Below are positions 8,655 through 14,234 of a DNA stretch of 14,234 nt, one piece after another. Both the position numbers and the translations under genes were made by a program. The notes below the pieces were generated by a model. It did no database searches. It saw only the letters and a list, made by a program, of their open reading frames with translations, and was not told where the DNA came from. The DNA is from Thermodesulfobacteriota bacterium (GTDB lineage Bacteria > Desulfobacterota > DSM-4660 > Desulfatiglandales > Desulfatiglandaceae): the NCBI GenBank assembly GCA_028278625.1, contig JANQDY010000048.1:1-14234 (forward strand), read 5' to 3'. How positions within the stretch are numbered: the stretch's first letter is position 1; every line of letters begins with the position of its first letter.

Positions 8655-10823
8655 CTACCCCTTTCCCAGTTCCCTGATCCCAAACTGCTTCATGGTTGCA
8701 TCGATGGTCTCCAGCAGCTGTGCGGCCTTGACGGGCTTGGTAACATAGGCGTCCATGCCTGAGGCCAGACATCTCTCACGGTCCCCTTTCATGGCATGGG
8801 CCGTCATGGCTATGATGGGAACATGGGTACCCAGCCCTTCCTCCCACGCTCTTATGCGCGCGGTGGCCTCCAGGCCATCCATCTCCGGCATCTGTACGTC
8901 CATAAGAACGGCATCATAACGGTTCCCCATAAAAAGATTCACGGCTTCTTTTCCATTCTCCGCCACTGTGACACCGTAGCCGCGTTTGCCCAACACCTTC
9001 ACCGCCAGCTTCTGGTTGACCGCATTGTCTTCCGCCAGCAGGATTTTCAGCTTTCTATTCTCCTCCCGAATGGTGTGCCGGGTTATCAGTTCCCTCTCCG
9101 GTCGCAACGGATCACCCGGTTTGAGAAGCGCCTGAATCGCCGCTTTCAGTTCCGAGCGCTTAACGGGCCGGGTCAGATATCCGGAAATACCCAATTCCCG
9201 GCACCGCCTGGCATCACCCCGCATACCCACGGAAGAGAGCATCATGATGGTGGGAATATTGATTTTTCCGCGGCCTTTAAGTTCGGCCGCCAGATCAAAC
9301 CCATCCCTTTCATCAAACCCTGATTCCAGCAGCACCAATGAAAAGGGCTTTTCTTCTTCCACTGCCCTGTTTAGCAGTGACAGGGCGTTTTCCATTCCCG
9401 CGGCGGCCGGCGCCATTCCCCAATCCAGCAATGTTTCCTCGAGAATCAACTGGTTGGTGCTGTTGGTCCCAACCAGCAGCACCCGCAATTCCGACAGGTT
9501 TTTGAACCCATGGGCTCCGGTTTCCAATGAGCGGTTCTGTAAGCCGAAAGTGGCATCAAATTTAAAACGGCTTCCTTCTCCGGGCACGCTATGAACGCCA
9601 ATGCTGCCCCCCATAAGCGCCACCAGTTTTGCTGAAATGCTCAGGCCCAGCCCCGTTCCTCCGTATTTACGGGCGATGCCTTCATCGGCCTGTGAAAATG
9701 CGCCGAAAATCGATGTCTGTTTTTCTTTAGGGATGCCAATCCCGGTGTCTTGGACGGAGAATTGTAGTGCGGCATCCTCTTCGGTTTCCGCGATCCGGCG
9801 GACCTCCAGTAGAATCTCTCCCTTTTGGGTAAATTTGACCGCATTGCCGATGAGGTTAATAATCACCTGGCGGAGGCGGCCAGGGTCCCCCACCAGCGCC
9901 ACCGGAACATCATTTTCAATGCGACAGGCCAGTTCCAATCCCTTTTTATGGGCCATAATCGCCAGGGTTTTGAGAACATCTTCCAGATGGTCCCGAAGAT
10001 TGAAGTCAATGTTTTCCAATTCCAGCATATTGCCCTCGATTTTGCTGAAATCGAGAATATCGTTCAACAGGGACAGCAGGGAGTCCGCGCTCATCCGGAC
10101 CATATTGAGGTACTCCCGTTGCTCATCATTCAATTCGGTTTCAAGACACAATTCGGTCATGCCGATAATCCCGTTCATGGGGGTTCGAATATCGTGGCTC
10201 ATATTGGCAAGAAAGAGGCTTTTTGCCCGGTTCGCGTTTTCGGCCACATCCTTGGCTTCCGCCAATGCCTCCTGGGCCCGCTGCAGGTCAACAATGGCGG
10301 TCTCCAGTTCCTGATTTTTCTGAACGGCGTTTTCAAATGAAGAAAAGAGAAGGTCCAGAATTTGAACCCGGTCTGAAGTGAACTTGTATTTCTTTCCACC
10401 AAAAAAGACTTCAACACCCTCCCCTTCCGGGGTTGCTCTTCTGAGCTCCCGGTTGGCCAGGACGCTTTTGATGCGCGCCAGGAGAAAGGTTTCCTTATAA
10501 GGTTTTGTGATGAAATTGTCCGCACCGCAAGCGAGGCCCCGAATGACGTCTTCGGGATCCGATAGGGAGGTGAGCAGCATGACGGGAATATCCTTGAGGT
10601 GATCGTCCCCTTTGATGTGTCGGCACATTTCGTATCCGTCCATCTCCGGCATCACAATGTCACTCACCACCAGGTCCGGCTTTCGACTTCGCAGGTATTT
10701 CAGGGCTTCCACGCCGTCTTTGGCGAGACCCACCCGGTAATCCGCCTGCTCCAGAACATGCTCAATGAGCAGGGCCTGCGTAAAACTGTCTTCTACGACC
10801 AGGATTTCCTTTTTGTCTTCCAT
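8655..10823 (-). CDS. Hybrid histidine kinase, REC-HisKA-HATPase-REC(degenerate)-REC
   Basis: This 722-residue soluble protein starts with a receiver (acceptor Asp55, acidic pair Glu11-Asp12, Lys107). A linker with GGKKY (142-146) and a helix ending ENAVQKN follow. HisKA carries His210 in [10 protein letters not shown], and the ATPase domain shows [17 protein letters not shown] and [10 protein letters not shown]. Two receivers follow. The middle one (about 447-565) has GT at 452-453 in place of the acidic pair, Glu500 at the acceptor position and Arg552 in place of the conserved Lys, so it should not be phosphorylated. The last has acceptor Asp642 and is intact. With no PAS and no membrane helix, input probably comes through the N-terminal receiver. 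It lies 50 bases downstream of a single-domain receiver. From HisKA onward it is a paralogue of the 1102-residue membrane kinase. An HPt domain is lacking. Confidence 0.9.
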   Translation of the reverse strand: MEDKKEILVVEDSFTQALLIEHVLEQADYRVGLAKDGVEALKYLRSRKPDLVVSDIVMPEMDGYEMCRHIKGDDHLKDIPVMLLTSLSDPEDVIRGLACGADNFITKPYKETFLLARIKSVLANRELRRATPEGEGVEVFFGGKKYKFTSDRVQILDLLFSSFENAVQKNQELETAIVDLQRAQEALAEAKDVAENANRAKSLFLANMSHDIRTPMNGIIGMTELCLETELNDEQREYLNMVRMSADSLLSLLNDILDFSKIEGNMLELENIDFNLRDHLEDVLKTLAIMAHKKGLELACRIENDVPVALVGDPGRLRQVIINLIGNAVKFTQKGEILLEVRRIAETEEDAALQFSVQDTGIGIPKEKQTSIFGAFSQADEGIARKYGGTGLGLSISAKLVALMGGSIGVHSVPGEGSRFKFDATFGLQNRSLETGAHGFKNLSELRVLLVGTNSTNQLILEETLLDWGMAPAAAGMENALSLLNRAVEEEKPFSLVLLESGFDERDGFDLAAELKGRGKINIPTIMMLSSVGMRGDARRCRELGISGYLTRPVKRSELKAAIQALLKPGDPLRPERELITRHTIREENRKLKILLAEDNAVNQKLAVKVLGKRGYGVTVAENGKEAVNLFMGNRYDAVLMDVQMPEMDGLEATARIRAWEEGLGTHVPIIAMTAHAMKGDRERCLASGMDAYVTKPVKAAQLLETIDATMKQFGIRELGKG

Positions 10824-10873
10824 TTCCCTTTTCCAGTTTCACCATCTCACATTGCCGAATGCCAATGATAACA

Positions 10874-11263
10874 TCACTCTTCAACCATCAAGTCTCCCTT
10901 GAGGACCCCCTCGCAGAGCCTCCTGATGGTATCTGCGTCCACCGGTTTGTTGATCACCTCGAACTCCGTGCCGGCGTCCGCCATGCCCCTAAGTTCATCA
11001 AAAAACTCGCCGTAAAAGGCGGTCACAATGTAAACGGGGATGGTTTCATCACGTTTTCGAATTTCACGAAGCGTCTCCACGCCGTTCATGCCAGGCATCT
11101 TAAGATCCAGAAACACCAGGTCATAGGCCCCCTTTTGCAGCCGCAAAACCCCCTCTTTTCCCGATGACACGCTCTCCACCTGATAACCGCTCTCATCCAA
11201 TGCCAATTCAAAGGATCTTCGAATGGCAGGTTCATCATCGATCACCATAATCCGTTTTGACAT
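10874..11263 (-). CDS. Single-domain response regulator (REC only)
   Basis: This receiver of 129 residues has an acidic cluster at Asp9-Asp10-Glu11, acceptor Asp53 in FLDLKMPGMNG, Thr81 and Lys106, so all phosphorylation residues are present. No output domain follows, as in CheY- or Spo0F-like proteins that relay phosphate or bind a partner. The ATG at 11263 follows AAGGAGG (11269-11275) with 5-base spacing. A 36-codon in-frame extension to 11371 is possible, but it runs into the end of the upstream kinase gene and is not needed. It sits between two hybrid kinases, 28 bases after one and 50 before the next, which suits a shuttle between them. Confidence 0.9.
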   Translation of the reverse strand: MSKRIMVIDDEPAIRRSFELALDESGYQVESVSSGKEGVLRLQKGAYDLVFLDLKMPGMNGVETLREIRKRDETIPVYIVTAFYGEFFDELRGMADAGTEFEVINKPVDADTIRRLCEGVLKGDLMVEE

Positions 11264-11268
11264 TGTTA

Positions 11269-11275
11269 CCTCCTT
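11269..11275 (-). promoter_or_regulatory. Strong ribosome binding site deciding the REC start
   Basis: On the minus strand AAGGAGG followed by five bases precedes the ATG at 11263. It rules for the 129-codon reading over the longer in-frame reading. Confidence 0.75.
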
Positions 11276-11291
11276 AAGATCATACCTAGCG

Positions 11292-13487
11292 TCAGAGCGG
11301 CAAGGCCACCGTGAAAACGGTTCCCTTGCCAACTTCGCTTCGGCATCTAATGGTACCACCCTGCTTTTCAACGATCCCCCTGCTCACGGACAACCCGAGG
11401 CCCGTCCCTTTTCCCACCGGCTTGGTGGTGTAAAAGGGGTCAAAAACCTTCTCTGTTATGGTCTCGGGAATTCCACATCCCGTATCCGCCACGGAAACGG
11501 TCACATATCCCTTTTCATCGTGACGGATCTCCACATTGACATTACGGATTTGACGCTCTCTTACGGCATCCAGCGCATTGCCGATCAGGTTCAGAAAAAC
11601 CTGTTGAAGGTTGCCGGGATTCACATTCACTTTGGGACAACCGGGTACCGCGTTCACTTGGAAGGAAACCCCTTCCTTCACAATGCGGTAGGAAAGGAGC
11701 TTTCGAACCCGCTCGATAATGGTCTCGCACTCGATTTCCTCCAAAACTTCTTCCCCGTTGCTGCCAACACGTGAAAAAGTCTGAAGACTCCTGACAATAT
11801 CGATGCACCGCCGTGTCTCCCGTTCCATGTCGTCCAGAACCGTATAGACGTTACTTTTTGAATCCACATGCTTTTTGCAATACTGGGCAAAATTGAGCAT
11901 TCCCATCATCGGATTGTTCAACTCATGGGCGATACCGGCCGTTAAAGTTCCCAGGGCGCCCAGCTTTTCCGCCTGAATCAGTTGTGCCTGCGACGCTTTA
12001 AGGGCGGCCGTCCGTTCTTCAACTCTCCTCTCAAGGTCATCCCGGGCCGTTTGCAGCTCAAGCTCGACCTTTTTCAGTTTGCCGATGTCCACAAAGCTCT
12101 CCAGAAGGTGGCGACGGCCCTTCAGGATGATGGGTGCCACAGTTTTTAAAATTGGCACATGTCCCCCCTTGGCGTCAATGAGAACCCGTTCGGAGCTGTC
12201 CACAGCTTCATGAAGATCGGTAATGGGACATTTCCCTTTTTCCGCGGGACAAACGAACCGGTGACAGATGGATCCCAGCACCTCTTCCCTCTCACAACCG
12301 ACCATCTTTGTGGCGGTGGGGTTGGCGTCGATAATCTGATGGGTCTCGGGATCAATCACAAAAATGCCCGCGGAAGCATAGTCGAAAATGGTGCGCATCT
12401 GGGCCTCCCGTTCCGCCAGGTCCTTTTCCATTTTCTTGCGTTCGGAGATATCCCTGATCACGCCAACGGTTCCCATGAAGTCTTTGGTTTTCGCGCTAGG
12501 GTTAACCTCCCACATGCCGGAGCTGTTAACCTCCATAATCAGGTACTCTGATGTCAGAGGTTCGATGTATCCGGGCTCCAAGGATCCCTTGTGGCGCGGC
12601 ACCAGACAGACTTCGAGCCCTTCCGTCTTTCTGATCCCGGTCCGCTTTTCGTTGAAGAGTTTCGGTGCTTTTCCGTGGCCGGTCTTCTTTCCTTTGTACT
12701 GTTTCAGAACCGTCCGGCGATCCACCCGTTTTACTTCGGCAGGCAAAATGATCTTGCTGAAATGGACCCCCATCAGTTCTTCCGGCATGTAGCCCAGGCG
12801 CTGGATAGCCTCGTTTATGAAGGTAAATCTCCCCTGTGGATCGATGCGATACACAATGTCAGGGATGGTTCTTACCAAACTGCGAAACCGGTTTTCCGAT
12901 ACCCGTAGTTCGTAGATCCGCTCTTCCAGTTGTTCATTGAGATCCCGAAGTTCTTTCTGGGCTCTCAGCAGTTCCGTGTTCCGCTGAACCGCATTTTCGT
13001 AAGTGGAAAGGAGCAGGTTCATCATTCGGGTGCTGGTGGAACGGACTTTTTTCCGTTTTCCGCCGATGACGATCTCCAGTTCCTCCCAGGTTTCATCTTC
13101 TTTCAATGCCGGAGGGTGGCTCAAAATATCCTTTACCCTGCTGAGCAAAGCCGTTTCATCAAACGGTTTGGTCAGGTAGTAATCGGCTTTGGCTTCAATC
13201 CCCCGCAGGATATCCTCCGGGTCCGAGAGGGTCGTCAGGAGAATGACGGGTATCGTGGTCAGTCTGGGATCATCTTTGATGGCGCGGCACATTTCATACC
13301 CGCTTACTTCAGGCATCATGACGTCGCTGATGATCAATGCGGGATTCTTTTTAAGTGTTGCCGCAAGACCTTCCTTTCCGTTACGGGCCATGTGGACCGT
13401 ATAGCCCGCCTCTTCCAACAGGAGTTTCAGGTACATGGACTGTGTGGGACTGTCTTCCACCACAAGGATGTCGCCGCGACCGGGCAT
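11292..13487 (-). CDS. Soluble sensor histidine kinase, REC-PAS-PAS-HisKA-HATPase
   Basis: This 731-residue protein begins with a receiver (Glu11-Asp12, acceptor Asp55, Lys107). The same GGK linker as in the 722-residue kinase follows (GGK at 142-144, ENAVQRN at 164-170). PAS 1 (about 195-355) is enlarged by an insert containing LFNEKRTG. PAS 2 (about 368-480) carries Cys408, Cys413 and Cys420 in the pattern CHxxxCPx5CP. A coiled coil leads to HisKA with His521 in IAHELNNPMMG, the NtrB-like H-box rather than the SHEIRTP type. The ATPase domain shows NLIGNALDAV, DTGCGIP and GKGTGLGLS. It has no C-terminal receiver, so it probably phosphorylates separate receivers such as the adjacent single-domain one. 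The ATG at 13487 follows AAGGAGG (13494-13500) by 6 bases; the upstream gene's stop is one base away. The PAS ligands are unknown. Confidence 0.9.
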   Translation of the reverse strand: MPGRGDILVVEDSPTQSMYLKLLLEEAGYTVHMARNGKEGLAATLKKNPALIISDVMMPEVSGYEMCRAIKDDPRLTTIPVILLTTLSDPEDILRGIEAKADYYLTKPFDETALLSRVKDILSHPPALKEDETWEELEIVIGGKRKKVRSTSTRMMNLLLSTYENAVQRNTELLRAQKELRDLNEQLEERIYELRVSENRFRSLVRTIPDIVYRIDPQGRFTFINEAIQRLGYMPEELMGVHFSKIILPAEVKRVDRRTVLKQYKGKKTGHGKAPKLFNEKRTGIRKTEGLEVCLVPRHKGSLEPGYIEPLTSEYLIMEVNSSGMWEVNPSAKTKDFMGTVGVIRDISERKKMEKDLAEREAQMRTIFDYASAGIFVIDPETHQIIDANPTATKMVGCEREEVLGSICHRFVCPAEKGKCPITDLHEAVDSSERVLIDAKGGHVPILKTVAPIILKGRRHLLESFVDIGKLKKVELELQTARDDLERRVEERTAALKASQAQLIQAEKLGALGTLTAGIAHELNNPMMGMLNFAQYCKKHVDSKSNVYTVLDDMERETRRCIDIVRSLQTFSRVGSNGEEVLEEIECETIIERVRKLLSYRIVKEGVSFQVNAVPGCPKVNVNPGNLQQVFLNLIGNALDAVRERQIRNVNVEIRHDEKGYVTVSVADTGCGIPETITEKVFDPFYTTKPVGKGTGLGLSVSRGIVEKQGGTIRCRSEVGKGTVFTVALPL

Positions 13488-13488
13488 G

Positions 13489-13911
13489 TTACGCCTCCTT
13501 CAAACTCCCTTTGGGCCGTACTTCCGCAAGGCGTCTGATCTTCTGAAGGAATTCCATCTCCCATGTGGGCGGCTCCAGCCCGAACCCAGCGGGTTTGGCC
13601 AGTACGTCAAGGGCACCGGCTTCCATTGCTTCAAAGGCCACATTCATCTCCTGATAGTTGCTTTTGGCCGTTACCACAATGATGGGGGTTGGAACCTCCC
13701 CCATGATCCGCCGCGTGGCCTCAAGCCCGTCCATGACCGGCATGGCCACATCCATGGTGATCAAGTCCGGTTTGAGAGAACGGGTCATGGAGACGGCTTC
13801 CCTGCCGTTTGTCGCCTCACCGACCACCGCCATCCGGGGATCGGCATCTATCAGCGCCTTAAAGATCATGCGGATGGTGTTGGAATCGTCAGCGATCAAT
13901 ACGCGTATCAT
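13489..13911 (-). CDS. CheB-type stand-alone receiver protein
   Basis: This 140-residue protein has a receiver with Asp8-Asp9, acceptor Asp54, Thr81 and Lys106. The sequence MPVMDGLEATRRIM and PTPIIVVTA, then EAGALDVLAKPAGF, closely matches the receiver half and linker start of CheB, the chemotaxis methylesterase. It then stops instead of entering a catalytic domain. Because the gene immediately upstream encodes the CheB catalytic domain, this looks like a split CheB or an extra receiver copied from one. The ATG overlaps the upstream TGA (ATGA), and AAGGAG (13920-13925) lies 8 bases before it. It probably takes phosphate from a CheA-like kinase outside the window. It could instead be a CheY-like regulator. 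The fold is certain; its partner is inferred. Confidence 0.85.
   Translation of the reverse strand: MIRVLIADDSNTIRMIFKALIDADPRMAVVGEATNGREAVSMTRSLKPDLITMDVAMPVMDGLEATRRIMGEVPTPIIVVTAKSNYQEMNVAFEAMEAGALDVLAKPAGFGLEPPTWEMEFLQKIRRLAEVRPKGSLKEA
13494..13500 (-). promoter_or_regulatory. Ribosome binding site of the REC-PAS-PAS kinase
   Basis: AAGGAGG on the minus strand lies 6 bases before the ATG at 13487, inside the last codons of the upstream receiver gene. This fits tight operon packing. Confidence 0.7.
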
Positions 13912-14234
13912 AAGACCAGCTCCTTGATTCTCCGGCCGATTTGCCCGAGTCCCAGCACTTCACGCACAGCACCCATGTTAATGGCCTCCTTGGGCATCCC
14001 AAAAACAATGGAACTGGCCTCATCCTGGGCCATGGTGTAGGCCCCTTCCCGCTTCATGACGTACAGGCCCTTGGCCCCGTCTCGGCCCATCCCCGTCATC
14101 AAAACACCCAGGGCGCCGGCGCCATACTGTTTTGCCACCGAGTTGAAAAGCGCTGTCACGGAAGGGAGGTGCCCGTCCACGGGTTCACCTGGTAACAGCG
14201 CCACCGTTTCAGCCCCCGTTATCTGGAAATGCGT
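13908..14234 (-). CDS. cheB: CheB methylesterase, C-terminal part (runs off the window)
   Basis: The open frame continues through the right edge, leaving 108 visible codons of the C-terminal catalytic domain. Chemotaxis-specific methylesterase removes methyl groups from glutamates of chemoreceptors (EC 3.1.1.61). Visible are GEPVDGHLPSVTALF, where the substrate-side segment of CheB lies, LMTGMGRDGAKGL with the Asp of the Ser-His-Asp triad (codon 14079-14081), and MAQDEASSIVFGMPKEAI, which is highly diagnostic. The catalytic Ser and His lie beyond the window. Whether this protein also has its own N-terminal receiver cannot be seen. It suggests that CheA, CheW, CheR and a receptor are encoded further upstream. 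Its TGA overlaps the ATG of the next gene. Confidence 0.92.
   Translation of the reverse strand, partial: THFQITGAETVALLPGEPVDGHLPSVTALFNSVAKQYGAGALGVLMTGMGRDGAKGLYVMKREGAYTMAQDEASSIVFGMPKEAINMGAVREVLGLGQIGRRIKELVL

Noticed and set aside
9601..10314. 237-codon + strand open frame opposite the 722-residue kinase
   Set aside because: Composition is antisense-like (Ser/Arg-rich), it lies wholly over a well-supported kinase, and it shows no recognisable domain.
11264..11371. N-terminal extension of the single-domain receiver to 11371
   Set aside because: It overlaps the 3' end of the upstream kinase, and the strong AAGGAGG before 11263 marks the start.
11223..11774. 183-codon + strand open frame opposite the REC-PAS-PAS kinase
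   Set aside because: It is antisense to conserved HATPase and receiver coding sequence, with no ribosome binding site or family resemblance.
12930..13538. 202-codon + strand open frame opposite the receiver and linker of the 731-residue kinase
   Set aside because: It is a shadow frame over strongly conserved receiver codons; no domain is seen.
13435..14040. 201-codon + strand open frame opposite the CheB-type receiver
   Set aside because: It is antisense to two genes with clear motifs, and the translation resembles nothing known.

Overview
The window reads as part of a bacterial chromosome. The gene styles (large hybrid kinases with REC N-termini, PAS variants with a Cys triad, KaiB-like protein, CheB methylesterase) suggest a delta-proteobacterial lineage (Desulfobacterota, perhaps a sulfate reducer). 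That assignment is inference from family resemblance; no rRNA or marker gene is present. Coding density is very high, and no tRNA, rRNA, insertion sequence, CRISPR array or phage gene was seen.

Left part, + strand (1-5874): a non-coding leader with a good sigma70-type promoter is followed by an adenine deaminase. A small zinc-hydrolase-like protein of the phage poly-gamma-glutamate hydrolase family (TTG start) comes next. Then comes a 1102-residue membrane-bound hybrid histidine kinase (TTG start; periplasmic sensor, two PAS, HisKA/HATPase, two receivers), which seems to have its own promoter inside the end of the preceding gene.

Right part, - strand (14234 down to 5896): seven tightly packed genes converge on that kinase. 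In transcription order they are the C-terminus of a CheB methylesterase (cut by the window edge), a CheB-like stand-alone receiver, a soluble REC-PAS-PAS-histidine kinase, a single-domain receiver, a REC-kinase-REC-REC hybrid, a KaiB-like protein, and a REC-PAS-PAS-DHp-REC-GGDEF diguanylate cyclase. Two junctions are ATGA overlaps and one has a 1-nt gap, so this looks like an operon that continues upstream, probably into more chemosensory genes.

Taken together, the minus-strand set looks like a signalling module that joins a chemosensory adaptation enzyme, several kinases and receivers, a KaiB-fold protein and a c-di-GMP output. There is no DNA-binding output domain and no HPt domain in the window. 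Three features stand out: a receiver in the 722-residue kinase that has lost its phosphorylation residues (Asp to Glu, DD to GT, Lys to Arg); a histidine-phosphotransfer-like DHp domain without an ATPase domain inside the diguanylate cyclase; and a KaiB homologue whose fold-switch glycine position is leucine, with no kaiC in view. The whole is best described as a candidate Wsp-like 'alternative cellular function' chemosensory/c-di-GMP relay with an added KaiB component. The physical wiring is inference.
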